From Pseudomonadota bacterium (GTDB lineage: Bacteria; Bdellovibrionota; UBA1018; CAIMNF01): a DNA stretch of 64,000 nt. Both the position numbers and the translations under genes were made by a program. Under the pieces are notes generated by a model. The model made no database searches and was not told the origin of the DNA. It worked only from the letters and a program-made list of their open reading frames with translations. The stretch's first letter is position 1. Every line of letters begins with the position of its first letter. Where the stretch lies: assembly GCA_027491115.1 (NCBI GenBank), contig JAIXWV010000027.1, forward strand, positions 1 to 64,000. The letters are read 5' to 3'. Of this stretch, positions 16,449-26,352 are shown in pieces.

Positions 16449-17609
16449 TTACGGCATCTTTCCGGTCGCTCCACGTCCTGGAAGACCGTCGAGCGCAGGT
16501 GCTGATATTCGGATCAGGTTTTGTTTGACCCTGCTGGTGGAGCGGTGATGGAGTTGGTCAGGACTCAGGTCGGAATCTACCGCCATGACCCCAGTTTCAA
16601 GGTTGGACAGTCGGTTTCCACGGAGCCTCAGTTTCGGTGCTTGTACCCAGATGCCAAGATCACCTCCTTGAAGGGTGTTCCTTGAGATTTTCGAGGCGGA
16701 ATTTGAAGTGATCGAGATCCCGATATTGGCGTTGTCCACGATATTCTCATCACAGTCTATGGTGTAGGGGCGCAAGACGATCCGATCCGAATAGACCAGG
16801 GGTGTGACATAGATTGCTGCTGAGGACCAGATGCCTGAATAGCTGAATACACCCTCGAATGCATTGTTCTGGATTCGTACGCGTATGGGTGACTCTCCAC
16901 CGTCTTGAAGTCCACCGATCTGGATCCCATTTTGGTTTTGGATGATTGCTCCCGCACCCCGGATCCGATTATTCTTAACGATCAATTCGAGCGATTTTTG
17001 CTGAGATCCATTCACTGAGTTCTGAATGAAGATTCCGTTACTTTCAAAATCTTCGATGAGGTTCTCCTCAATTCGAATCAGGCCCGATACCCCGGGACCG
17101 GGCCGTTGGTGGATGTGGATGGCAGAGACATCCCAGTCGCTCCGGAGCTCGGGGTGTCGGATACGGACAACCCGGTTGCGGACTAGGGAGCCCCGGCTGT
17201 TGATGAGGTGAATGCCGATGAGCCCTGAAGCCCAGGGATCCCCAGCACGATTTTTGCCATCAATGGTGAGACCCTCGATCCGGACGACCGAGCCCACGGC
17301 TTGCAAGATCGGATGATGGGTGGAGTGGGGAAGTGCCGTCCAAGGATAGTCTGGCGCCTCAAGTGTGGACCCCGGAGTTCCCATCAGGGTGATTTTCCGG
17401 TTCAGGATCCTGACGGACTCCCTACAGATGCCTCGAATCGAGAGCGTATCCCCATCCCGTGCCCGATCGATGGCCAGTTGTAGGTGGGCTCCCCCGGATC
17501 CGCATTCAACCGCATGAGTTCGGGCATGCGCGGGGCCTTCTAGGGCGACCATTGAGGCAAAGAGTCCCGTGAGGGTCAAGAATGGGACAAGCTGTTTTGG
17601 GCTAAGCAT
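16449..17609 (-). CDS. Secreted right-handed parallel beta-helix protein
   Basis: 386 residues with a signal peptide (to AHA). The mature part begins with LQLAIDRARDGDTLSIRGIC, typical of pectate-lyase-like beta-helix proteins, and shows repeated Asn-rich rungs (LVRNRVVRI, IEENLIEDFESNGIFIQN, VKNNRIRGAG, IQNNAFEG, ISRNTLQGGDLGIWV, LRGNRLSNLETGVMA). Such proteins are polysaccharide lyases, epimerases or structural surface proteins; no catalytic signature could be fixed. It is divergent from a secreted glycoside hydrolase, which favours a polysaccharide substrate. Confidence 0.8.
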   Translation of the reverse strand: MLSPKQLVPFLTLTGLFASMVALEGPAHARTHAVECGSGGAHLQLAIDRARDGDTLSIRGICRESVRILNRKITLMGTPGSTLEAPDYPWTALPHSTHHPILQAVGSVVRIEGLTIDGKNRAGDPWASGLIGIHLINSRGSLVRNRVVRIRHPELRSDWDVSAIHIHQRPGPGVSGLIRIEENLIEDFESNGIFIQNSVNGSQQKSLELIVKNNRIRGAGAIIQNQNGIQIGGLQDGGESPIRVRIQNNAFEGVFSYSGIWSSAAIYVTPLVYSDRIVLRPYTIDCDENIVDNANIGISITSNSASKISRNTLQGGDLGIWVQAPKLRLRGNRLSNLETGVMAVDSDLSPDQLHHRSTSRVKQNLIRISAPALDGLPGRGATGKMP

Positions 17610-17737
17610 TTGTAATCTCCTTGTTATTCAGTTTACAGGGAATGGAGATTCGCAAGGCTTGTGCCAGGGCATCAAAGAAGTTGCACCCTGAGTCAAAGGT
17701 GGTAAGGTCAGGGACGATGTTCCGGGGATGGAAAGGC

Positions 17738-18814
17738 ATGAGGTGGGAGACCGTGGTCGCAAAGTTGATTGCGTGGACCATGGTGGGTGTGGTCGGGGCG
17801 GGTTTGATGAGTCCAGTTCTCGCCATTCCCACAGGATTCAATCAAGCTTGGTTCAAGAATCATTATGGCACTCAGTACCTGGATGAGGCATTTGATCCCA
17901 TTGAGGTACAGCGGATATTCAAGCTGGCAAAATCGGGTGGGGCCGATCAAGTCCGCCTTTGGTTGTTTGAAACCACGAATTATCCCATGTTGGAATGGAA
18001 CGCTCAGGGTCACATCCAGGGGATTCGCCAGGATTTTGTACGGAATGTGCTCCGGATGCTGACCATTGCCCGTGAAAACGGTGTCCGGATCTACCTGACG
18101 CTGCTCGATCCCCAGGTATATCGACCGGATCAAACCAATCAGGATCATTCTCGGTTTAGGTGGATCGTGAATTCGGCCGGGGGGCGCGAATTTCTGGAAG
18201 TCGCACTCGGACCCTTGCTCCTTGCGATCCACGAGGCAGGGCTTTCTGATCGAATTTCCAGAATCGATCTTGCCAATGAAATGGACGCTGCAGTGAACCG
18301 CTTCGCATTCGAGGGGGGGTGGAACGGAGCTTCTCGGTTTTTGTGTCGATGGCGGGAATTTATCCGCTCCAGGCCCGGTTTTGGATCCACCCCTGTGAGT
18401 GCCTCACTTCGCTTGCATCCATTGCTCTGGTTGCCAGGTTCCCTTTTTCATCGGAACGGCTCCATGGCTTGTGCTGATTTTCTTGATTTTCACTCTTATG
18501 GGGATCACGGACAGATCCACCGGTGTGAGGAAATCAAGAAGTACTCCCGATCCGGATCGAAGCCGGTCATTTTGGGGGAGTTCGGGCAGGCGTATTTCAC
18601 ACACCGTTACAGTGACGATCTTCAGGTGCGAAACACACGTGCCTACCTTGCCTCTGCAAACTCATGCGGATTCAAAGAGGCTCTGGCATGGCGGTTGTCG
18701 GATATCCGTGAAGGGGAGAATCCCGAAGCCCGTTACTCTTTTGAAGCCTTCGGGACGACCCGTCCTGCGTTTGACTTGATCCGTGCTGAAAATGTCCGTA
18801 CCTTACGGCCCTGA
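17738..18814 (+). CDS. Secreted clan-A glycoside hydrolase (GH5-like)
   Basis: 358 residues from ATG 17738 (alternatives ATG 17717 and TTG 17621). Residues 1-29 form a signal peptide ending SPVLA. The mature domain is a TIM barrel by motif: the acid/base Glu181 in RIDLANEMD and the nucleophile Glu281 in VILGEFGQ are spaced as in GH5 and related clan-A families, with DFLDFHSYGDHG between them. Substrate (a beta-glucan or mannan is typical) cannot be told. Its promoter region is shared with the divergent beta-helix gene. Confidence 0.75.
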   Translation: MRWETVVAKLIAWTMVGVVGAGLMSPVLAIPTGFNQAWFKNHYGTQYLDEAFDPIEVQRIFKLAKSGGADQVRLWLFETTNYPMLEWNAQGHIQGIRQDFVRNVLRMLTIARENGVRIYLTLLDPQVYRPDQTNQDHSRFRWIVNSAGGREFLEVALGPLLLAIHEAGLSDRISRIDLANEMDAAVNRFAFEGGWNGASRFLCRWREFIRSRPGFGSTPVSASLRLHPLLWLPGSLFHRNGSMACADFLDFHSYGDHGQIHRCEEIKKYSRSGSKPVILGEFGQAYFTHRYSDDLQVRNTRAYLASANSCGFKEALAWRLSDIREGENPEARYSFEAFGTTRPAFDLIRAENVRTLRP

Positions 18815-18816
18815 CT

Positions 18817-21800
18817 TCAGTTTCCTCCGACGGCTCGGAGTACGTCCAGGAATACATTGCACTCCGTGATGGATCTGCCTCTGGCTTGATGTTTTTCTTT
18901 CAGTTTTTTCAAAAACGAAAGGGTGTCGGCACCCGGATCCACTTGTTTTAGGATCGACTCGGCAAATTCAGGCTTCTCACCGCCGAACAGCTCCAAGATG
19001 GCCTTGTTCTGCGGATTGAATTCCAGCACATCTCCCCAGCCTTGACGGAGTTCGAGGATCTCGTATCTCATGTCGAGATAGATCTGGGCACGTACCGGGT
19101 CCGGCAATTTTTTGAATGCGGCACGAACCCTGCCTTGGGCCACTCCCGGTTTTTCATCGATGAGCAGTTCTTTGAATCGTGACAGAAGGCGTTCTCGAGC
19201 CGAAGCGTCATGGTTGAAGTCCGCTTTGGACAGGTCGGGATGCACCATGATTCGCTCCAGGAGCTGGGTTTCGGCCTCCCGAGACCCATTTGACGAGAGG
19301 AGTGTTTCAAGGTCTCGGATCCCTGGATTCCCGAGCGCGTCGAACACCTGCTTCACCACGGTGGGATCGGATGCTCCCATCATGGATCCAGCATGCAGGA
19401 TTCTGGACTCACGGGAGAGTGGCAATTGGGTGAACACCTCTCCGTAGGTTTTTTGGAGTTCTCTCGGTAGCTTGGGATCGGAAAGATCCGCACCCACATA
19501 TCGCATGAGATTTTGTGACTGTTCTTCAGGTAGAGAGGCTATCCATTGACTCTCCTGGGCTTTCAGCTCTTGGATGAATGCAATGTCTCTCGCACGCATT
19601 TGCTTCAGGTCCTGCGCCAGCAACACCCTTTCATAAGGGGGAATTTTGGTGAGATCCTCCAGCTTCATGGTTCTGAGTTTCTGCTGGTACCGCTTCAGGT
19701 AGTCTTTCGCGCTCTCACTGAGACGGGGGTAGGGTGATTCGGCCAGGTACTGCATGGCCCGTTTCCCGCTCGGCCCCAATTCATCCTTGATTGACTCCAC
19801 TGCCAGATAGGAGACCACCGGGTCGGTGCCCATGCTTCCTGCCGCAAGGCTTACAGCTGAATGGTAAGCAGGACTTCCTACCTTGGGCGACTTGAGCTGG
19901 TGTACGGCCGAGTACCGGTACAACTGCTTTTTCATGGACTCGTCATAGATCCCTTCGGCAAGACGCGAGAAGTCTTGCGCTTCCTTGTACTTCAGATCCA
20001 GGGCCTTTGCTGCGCCCTTCACTTGGTCTTTCGAAAGCCCCCAAGAATGAGTCTCGAAGAGGCTCTTGGCCATCTCACCCACCGCTTTCTTCTGCCTGGA
20101 ATTGAGGTTCAGATCGGCCAGATCTCCCAGCAACTCCGCTTTTCTCGATGCCTCGAGATGATCAAAACGGCTCTGAATGAACTGGAGGGTCTCCTTGGGA
20201 CGGGCCTCGTGCTGGTATTTCAGAAGGTCTCTCCGTACCAGTGGATCCGGATTGCGTTCAATCGCACCCAGGGTGAGTGAGCCCTTTCCGGCCCGATCTG
20301 CACGCTCAGCCAACCATCGCGCAAAATCCCGATCTTTCGTGTTCTCAAGATAGAGTTGAATGGTCTGGTCCAACAAGGGAAGGGGTTGTGGGCGACTCAA
20401 AATGCGATCGAGTTTTCCAGCCAGGGCCTGACGCTCAGTTAGGGGTATTTTCGGATCACGTGAGCGCTCGTATGCGGCTTTCAGGTAGAGTGGTAAGTCT
20501 GGCGCCTGAATCTTTTCAATGTCACGGAAGGCTTTCGGGAACGACTCATCGAGAAGAGTGGCAGCGAACTTCCTCTCGGCCTCACTCGAGCTCAGGAATC
20601 CCGAAAGCATGTTCTTGATTCCCTCTTTGTCATTTCGAGAGATCGCAGCTTTCAAGAAAGCATTCCTAATTTTCTCGTCCGGATGTTTCATGAGGTCGCT
20701 CAGTGCCGTATGGGCGGCAGTGGTCCCGCCGGTGAGATCTTTTTGAGCCAGATATGCAGATTTGAGTTCAGAGGATCGATTGTACCTCTGTACCGCTGTA
20801 GACCAGTATCGGGTCAAGGCATCGGAGGCGTAAGGAGGGAGCTTTTTCGGTTCAATGCTGCGAGACAGATCAGAAAGTCCTTTCAGACTTTTGGTCTCGT
20901 CAAGGATTGAAGCGAGGTCGGCGTTTTTGAAGAGCGAGGCCTTTCTGGTATCGTCGAGCTTCATCAGCTCTTCCAAAATCGGTCCGCTGATCTCGGAGTC
21001 CGGGTAGAAAGCGAGTTGACGGATGAGCGCTGATGCAATCTGATCTTCACCGTGCTTGAGCAAAGCATTGGCCATGAACCGGGTTCGATCACTGTTTTGC
21101 CTGAATTTCTTCGAGTTGAAGAAGTGAGAGAGGCTATCCTCGTCTTGGGGGTCGAAACGATTGAGACTCCAGGATGACATTCTCGAAACTGTTTCAGCGG
21201 TTAGGCGTTCCAAATCTTCCGGTTTCAAACTTTTGGAGTGCATCCGGAGGAGGTCCAGAGCCTCTAGGGGTTCAAGCGCTGCAAGCTGGCGCTCATTGAA
21301 GGCCTCCAGAATCTCAGGACGACTCGGGAGGTTCTGACTCGTCAGGTTCACCCGCTCGACCGAGTTCATTTCTTCCCTGAGATTCTCGGCACGTGCAGCC
21401 GCTCTCCGTCTCAAATCGAATAATTTCTGGGATTCTTCATCCACCGTGCCGGTCCAACGGTAGTCTTCGGCACGCAGGGATCGGGTGGAGGGCCTTTCAG
21501 CGACAGCGGGGCTCCAGTTTTCTGTCTTCGGGAAAAGGGCCATCTTCTCGTTGTAGGGGACATAGGTTTTGGAGGTTCTCCAGTCCTCGGTGATCCTGAG
21601 ACCGTCATAGAGGTAACCTCGGTATTCCTCAGGGTTGAGTCCCAATTGGGATGTGAGTTTGGAAAGTCCCTCCTCGGCTTTATTTGGATTCTTTGCCCAG
21701 CCTTCATAATTGACTTCTTGGATCGTGCCACTCAGGGGAGCGGTTTCATCGAGGGCGTAATCAATCAGGGAACGGACTAACTTGATCTGCGACTCGGCCT

Positions 21801-24351
21801 CGGACGGGGTTCTCGGAGCGCCAAAGAGTCGGAACTCGGCTTTCCTAATCTTGGGATCCACATTGAATGTTTTTCTCCAAGCGTCGTTTTTCAGGTCGAA
21901 ATCGGCAGTGAGGTACTCCTCCGGGATGACGTCTTGGAAGTAAGCCGATACATCGAGTTGAGTGTACTTGGTTTTTCTTCCAAGTCGGGTGTTGAAAAAT
22001 TTCTCGTCATAGAGGAGTTTTTTCAGTTCGGACTCGGTTCCATTGAAGTCCTTGAGTTTCTTCAAGAGGTGGGTCGAAACGGTATGGGGTTCCGCTGAAG
22101 CCAGTCGTCCCGGATGTTGGTAAAGCATACCGATCGTCGCGCGGTTCTCGAGGAACACCGACAGGAATCGGGCCATCGCTTTCGGGCGGCCCTCGAATAC
22201 CTTCAGGTCCACGTTGATGTGGCCTCCCCCCATGGCAAATGAGGGTTTCATCCCTTTGGCCTCGAAAGCATCGAAAACTGCTCCGACCCTTGTGGATTCC
22301 GGGATGAATTTGGGGGTCACCACTTCGATGTGTCCGCCACGGATCGACTTATCGATGAGTTTCCCTGTTTGATCATAATCGCGGCCGACCCCGTCCCATT
22401 CCACCCGCCATTTCTGGTTGTTCTGGTCCCGAAACTCGTAGGCGATCACCATGGAGTGTCCGTGACCGGGATCGGAAAGAGAGGTGATCTGTGTTTTTTT
22501 GCCTCCGTTCATCCTACTGGCAAGATCGTTGGCGAGATCTTCGATCACCTTTTTCTTTTCATCGACACTGAGATCGGACTGGGTGGTGATCCAGGCTTTT
22601 TTTCCGGTTTCCGGAAGCGGGCTCTCGCTCATCACGACCTTGGTCCGTGTCGGGAATCGAGCTGTGTATTCGATTCCGAGATCCACACGATTGACATCGA
22701 CCCCTTTTGGATTTTTCGAAGCGAATCCTCCGAATTCGGGATTTTGTGAGTAAGACGGGGGCTTCGGCTTCAGGTAGGTTTCGATGTCTCTTTTCAGGTC
22801 ACTTGAAGAGACCCAGGTTTTGAGGTGTGCCCGGATCCCATCGAGTGTCGGGTCTTTCATCGCAGCCAGGTTTTTCACAAATGACTGGGTCAGTTTTTTG
22901 AGTTCATCTTTCTTTGCAGCCGAAACATAGGGACTTTTTTCCCAGTTCCAGAAGGGGAGCCAGAATTCCTGTTGGAGTTTGCGGGTTTGCTCGTACCCAC
23001 CTTTCATTTTCGACATCTCCACCGACTGGATGTTGGCAATGGCCTGTTTGACTTCGAGATCGCTGAGTCCGAATCGTTTTGCGAGGTCCCCCTTGTCAAA
23101 TTTGTGGAGTTCATAATCTGCGTTTCCGAGATCGTCGAACTCGGCCGTTGCGTAGCGGGAGATCAGGCAGGATTGAAGGAAACGACGGTTCTTGTCAAGC
23201 TTGGTTCCGGCCCGCTGTTCAAGATTGAAGGAGGGGACTCCATCCACTTTGAAACGATTTCGCTCCACACGGAGCACTCCACGTTGGGTTTCATGGCTTT
23301 TTAGGTTTTCGGCTTCCTGGAGATCTTTGAAGTCGGCGATTTCAATTCCGGTGCCGCCCTCTATTCCTGATAATACCGTGTGGGCTTGCATGTTCTGGTA
23401 GATGTCCGCAAGTTTGTTTCGGACTTTCTGATCGGCCTCGGTGTTGGAGGCCAGATTCTTGTATTCCGGAAACACGATCCACTGGTGGCCTGGCGCCTCA
23501 AACAAAACACCCTGGTGAGACAAAGCCTTTCTGTACCAGGATATCATTTCCTCGAACTCTCCATAGGATCGCTGAGGTTTGAAGTTCATTTCCCATCCCA
23601 CGGATGTCCCATGGGCATCCGAGAGGAAGCGCTCTGCATCACCGAAGTGAGGCTTCCAAGCTTTGTATTCTGCTTTTTTATTGTAGTTTCCTTTTCCCCA
23701 GTTGTCCGCGCCCGTCATTCCCGTGAATTGTCCGTTGAACATTTTTGACCTTGTGGTTTGATTCAAGAAGCTGAACGGGCGGTCTTCGGTGAGTTTCAAC
23801 CACGAATCGAAGTCTTTTTTGACATCGGCATAGGGAATCGTTTTGTAGTCTTTTTTTTGAAAGGACTTCGGATCCACTACCTTCTTGTTGCCTCCTGCAT
23901 CGACTACAGGCGTCTTGTTCCGGTAGCGGCCGTCGGACCAGCCCTCCATAAAGTCACGCATGAACTGTTCCTGTCGAGGGGCGTCCATGGTTCCAATGAG
24001 TTTCTTAAATTCGTCTGAATCCGGGCCCATCACCCGCGTGATTCTTGAGGATGATCCTTCTTTTTCACCCCCGAACATGAAGACTTGCTCGGTGCCGACC
24101 ACTGTGACGGGCTTCTTCTCGAAAGTCATCGAGGTTTCCATGAGGTCCGACCAGACTCCCCAAGCACTGCGCTGGGCATCCTTGGGCATTGTGAATTCCG
24201 GAGTCGGGATCGTTGATTTCGGCTTGGCTTGGACCGTTCTGCTCTCTCGTGGTGAGACCACCAGTCGAGGATCCTGGGCATTAACCAGAGTCGTTCCAAG
24301 AGTGAGCAGTGAGCCGAGGAGAGCTGTCGAAAGGATGGATTTGAAGTTCAT
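18817..24351 (-). CDS. 1844-residue secreted protein with amidoligase-like core and helical-repeat tail
   Basis: Signal peptide at 1-25 (LVNAQ). Residues about 555-880 carry the pattern of the COOH-NH2 ligase (amidoligase_2) superfamily related to glutamate-cysteine ligase: VDLGIEYTARFPTR (556-569), WRVEWDGVGRDY (648-659), GGHIEVVTPKF (672-682), GGGHINVDLKVF (708-719) and KAEFRLFGAP (837-846). Residues about 240-370 (SVGWEMNFKPQ, GHQWIVFPE, LRVERNRFK) look like a second, weaker copy. From about 990 to the end it is almost all helix, with HEAT/Armadillo-like 35-40-residue units (LEELMKLDDTRKASLF and similar). Amidoligases need ATP, so an exported one is odd. It ends three bases from the convergent hydrolase stop. 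No close relative is known to me. Confidence 0.6.
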   Translation of the reverse strand: MNFKSILSTALLGSLLTLGTTLVNAQDPRLVVSPRESRTVQAKPKSTIPTPEFTMPKDAQRSAWGVWSDLMETSMTFEKKPVTVVGTEQVFMFGGEKEGSSSRITRVMGPDSDEFKKLIGTMDAPRQEQFMRDFMEGWSDGRYRNKTPVVDAGGNKKVVDPKSFQKKDYKTIPYADVKKDFDSWLKLTEDRPFSFLNQTTRSKMFNGQFTGMTGADNWGKGNYNKKAEYKAWKPHFGDAERFLSDAHGTSVGWEMNFKPQRSYGEFEEMISWYRKALSHQGVLFEAPGHQWIVFPEYKNLASNTEADQKVRNKLADIYQNMQAHTVLSGIEGGTGIEIADFKDLQEAENLKSHETQRGVLRVERNRFKVDGVPSFNLEQRAGTKLDKNRRFLQSCLISRYATAEFDDLGNADYELHKFDKGDLAKRFGLSDLEVKQAIANIQSVEMSKMKGGYEQTRKLQQEFWLPFWNWEKSPYVSAAKKDELKKLTQSFVKNLAAMKDPTLDGIRAHLKTWVSSSDLKRDIETYLKPKPPSYSQNPEFGGFASKNPKGVDVNRVDLGIEYTARFPTRTKVVMSESPLPETGKKAWITTQSDLSVDEKKKVIEDLANDLASRMNGGKKTQITSLSDPGHGHSMVIAYEFRDQNNQKWRVEWDGVGRDYDQTGKLIDKSIRGGHIEVVTPKFIPESTRVGAVFDAFEAKGMKPSFAMGGGHINVDLKVFEGRPKAMARFLSVFLENRATIGMLYQHPGRLASAEPHTVSTHLLKKLKDFNGTESELKKLLYDEKFFNTRLGRKTKYTQLDVSAYFQDVIPEEYLTADFDLKNDAWRKTFNVDPKIRKAEFRLFGAPRTPSEAESQIKLVRSLIDYALDETAPLSGTIQEVNYEGWAKNPNKAEEGLSKLTSQLGLNPEEYRGYLYDGLRITEDWRTSKTYVPYNEKMALFPKTENWSPAVAERPSTRSLRAEDYRWTGTVDEESQKLFDLRRRAAARAENLREEMNSVERVNLTSQNLPSRPEILEAFNERQLAALEPLEALDLLRMHSKSLKPEDLERLTAETVSRMSSWSLNRFDPQDEDSLSHFFNSKKFRQNSDRTRFMANALLKHGEDQIASALIRQLAFYPDSEISGPILEELMKLDDTRKASLFKNADLASILDETKSLKGLSDLSRSIEPKKLPPYASDALTRYWSTAVQRYNRSSELKSAYLAQKDLTGGTTAAHTALSDLMKHPDEKIRNAFLKAAISRNDKEGIKNMLSGFLSSSEAERKFAATLLDESFPKAFRDIEKIQAPDLPLYLKAAYERSRDPKIPLTERQALAGKLDRILSRPQPLPLLDQTIQLYLENTKDRDFARWLAERADRAGKGSLTLGAIERNPDPLVRRDLLKYQHEARPKETLQFIQSRFDHLEASRKAELLGDLADLNLNSRQKKAVGEMAKSLFETHSWGLSKDQVKGAAKALDLKYKEAQDFSRLAEGIYDESMKKQLYRYSAVHQLKSPKVGSPAYHSAVSLAAGSMGTDPVVSYLAVESIKDELGPSGKRAMQYLAESPYPRLSESAKDYLKRYQQKLRTMKLEDLTKIPPYERVLLAQDLKQMRARDIAFIQELKAQESQWIASLPEEQSQNLMRYVGADLSDPKLPRELQKTYGEVFTQLPLSRESRILHAGSMMGASDPTVVKQVFDALGNPGIRDLETLLSSNGSREAETQLLERIMVHPDLSKADFNHDASARERLLSRFKELLIDEKPGVAQGRVRAAFKKLPDPVRAQIYLDMRYEILELRQGWGDVLEFNPQNKAILELFGGEKPEFAESILKQVDPGADTLSFLKKLKEKHQARGRSITECNVFLDVLRAVGGN

Positions 24352-24417
24352 CGATCTCTGATCGGTAGACGATCGGATCGAATCAAGTTTTCCTAGCGCT
24401 CGTCAGATTTTTGGCGA

Positions 24418-25167
24418 TTATCGAAAAGCCTGACGGTACGCGGTTTCGATGTCGAATTCCTCGAAACGCTCCTTTACGGGGGAGCCACTGTCGACCGCCT
24501 CCAGGTCTTTGGGTTGCCACATGTACATAGGCGCCATCATGAAGTAGCAGTATTCCGTGTGAGGGACCGATGCGTACTCAGAGTAGCGCTGCACCACCTT
24601 GCAGGGTGTTTTCGGTTTGATGAAATGGTCTGACCAAGTCTTCTGGGTGACCGGACGGTCGAAGAATCCCGGATCCATGACGCGTGATTCAGTGCCCCGA
24701 CCCGTGTCGACTCGAGTCAATGGTGCCACATGGAACCACCAGCGGTAGTGGTATTCTCGGATGTACCGGGAAGAAAAAAACATGAAAATCTTTTCCGAGC
24801 GGATATTCAGATCACGATTGGCTTCATATGCCCATACGTGGGCCCGATTGTAGCACTGGGCACGATAGCGGGTTCTTCGATTCATGGATTTGAACCAGCG
24901 GGTCATTCGGGACTCATCCAAAAGGTCAGCTTCATACTCCAGCTGAGGGTAAGGGGGTTCAAGAGTTGTCCACTCAGAGGGGGTCTGTAGGATCAATCGC
25001 CGCAGAAATTCTTCTTGCCCGGGAGGAGCCTCCTTAACCGATCCATCGGACAGATAGACCAAAGGGGTCAACCCGGGTGCAGTGTCCAATGCCACGATGG
25101 AGGTTGCAACCGGAGATGCTTGGGCTGGTGAGGAACATAAAAAAAGTGTCAGGATCCAAATCAACAT
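24418..25167 (-). CDS. Secreted protein-glutaminase-like deamidase
   Basis: 249 residues from ATG 25167 (a further ATG at 25185 is possible). Signal peptide at 1-17 (PAQA). The mature region has the order Cys105 (AQCYNRAHVWAYE), His146 (WWFHVAPLTRV) and Asp165 (SRVMDPGFFDRP), followed by TWSDHF. This Cys-His-Asp layout is that of protein-glutaminases of the Chryseobacterium type, which deamidate Gln side chains in proteins and share a papain/transglutaminase-like fold. Active enzymes are often made with a pro-region, for which residues 20-80 could serve. It lies just upstream of the amidoligase-like giant gene on the same strand. Confidence 0.7.
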   Translation of the reverse strand: MLIWILTLFLCSSPAQASPVATSIVALDTAPGLTPLVYLSDGSVKEAPPGQEEFLRRLILQTPSEWTTLEPPYPQLEYEADLLDESRMTRWFKSMNRRTRYRAQCYNRAHVWAYEANRDLNIRSEKIFMFFSSRYIREYHYRWWFHVAPLTRVDTGRGTESRVMDPGFFDRPVTQKTWSDHFIKPKTPCKVVQRYSEYASVPHTEYCYFMMAPMYMWQPKDLEAVDSGSPVKERFEEFDIETAYRQAFR

Positions 25168-25208
25168 GTCGGATCCTGACTGCAAAAGGTGTGCTCAATC
25201 CCCCGAGT

Positions 25209-26282
25209 TCAGGGCCCGGAGCTCGGTGCACGCTTCAGTTTGGGATTGTGAATCATGAACTTCATCCCGACGCTGTTCCCCATGAACCCGAGATTGTACT
25301 CCTGGGTACCGTCGAGGAAACCGTGCTTCATGTGGTATAGGCCCAATTTATTCTCATAAAACAGACCGAAACGTTCGTTCGGTGTGTTGAACTCAATGCG
25401 ATTGGTCACATTTCCTCCGAACCCTTGAATTTGCATCCGGTCGGTGTTTCCGTCGAACTCCCACCATTCTCCTTGTTTCACCGCTTGAGTCACGCACGCA
25501 CCCGCCATCACACCGGTTGCAATCGAAGGAGTGTATACTAGGGACCCCGCTTTTCCATCAGCCAGGGTGAAGCGTTTGCCGGCGCCGACTGTGAATTCCA
25601 TCTGTTTGTGCGTGCATCGGTTCTGAACAATCTTACTTTCACCCGGGGTGTGCATGTATCCGTAAAAAGGTGTGTTCACTGCTTGCATCCGGTCGATTGC
25701 CACACCGTCGATGGTGCCCGTCATGTGCTTAATCTGACCTTCATTTTGGAGGTACTTTGGATGAAATGCAGACAAAAAGAACTCTGTCCCGTCTTTTTCG
25801 ATGCTTACAGTGAAGGTGTTGGTCGGTTCATCGAGCATCTGAAACGGGTTATTTCCATCCTTTCTCCAGGTTTCCGGCAGAAAGAATTCTCTGGAGCTCC
25901 TTTCGGCCCATTCATAGTCCTGGATGGAGACCTGGTATCGGGAGGAGTCGATTTTCAGATCCGAGTTGAAGTAGGTGGTGAATGAGTGGCTGGTGTAGAG
26001 TCTGACTTTCCATTTGTCACCCGAGGCTTTCACCGGTGATGGAGAAGGAATCGCCTCGGCACAGGCGGGGACGGCGTTCATCTTCCCAGTTGCAGGGATG
26101 ATATTCTCAGCACTGATTTTGGCACGTGTTTCGAGCCAAACCTCACAAAACCCATCGTCAATCACGATCCAAGGCTGTGAAGGAACTGACTCACGACAGA
26201 TCGAATCGAGATCCGGAGAAGCTGGTGTCTGTGGATCTGATTGTGCCGAGACTGAGAACAATAGAGCAAGAATAGACAACAT
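25209..26282 (-). CDS. Exported protein, unknown
   Basis: 357 residues with a short signal peptide (to about residue 14). The mature protein is strand-rich with many aromatic residues and alternating polar/apolar segments (VRLYTSHSFTTYFNSDL, YQVSIQDYEW, FTVSIEKDGTEFFLSAFHPK, EYNLGFMGNSVGMKFMIHNP), which fits an outer-membrane barrel or large beta sandwich. Six or so Cys residues suggest disulfides. No family was recognised. It is co-directional with the protein-glutaminase-like gene, 41 bases apart, so they may be co-transcribed. Confidence 0.65.
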   Translation of the reverse strand: MLSILALLFSVSAQSDPQTPASPDLDSICRESVPSQPWIVIDDGFCEVWLETRAKISAENIIPATGKMNAVPACAEAIPSPSPVKASGDKWKVRLYTSHSFTTYFNSDLKIDSSRYQVSIQDYEWAERSSREFFLPETWRKDGNNPFQMLDEPTNTFTVSIEKDGTEFFLSAFHPKYLQNEGQIKHMTGTIDGVAIDRMQAVNTPFYGYMHTPGESKIVQNRCTHKQMEFTVGAGKRFTLADGKAGSLVYTPSIATGVMAGACVTQAVKQGEWWEFDGNTDRMQIQGFGGNVTNRIEFNTPNERFGLFYENKLGLYHMKHGFLDGTQEYNLGFMGNSVGMKFMIHNPKLKRAPSSGP

Positions 26283-26352
26283 ACCTTGGTCTTGTCGGTT
26301 AATTGCAGTCGGGATTGAAGGGGTGCGGCGAAAAAATCTCAGCGTGTCATGC

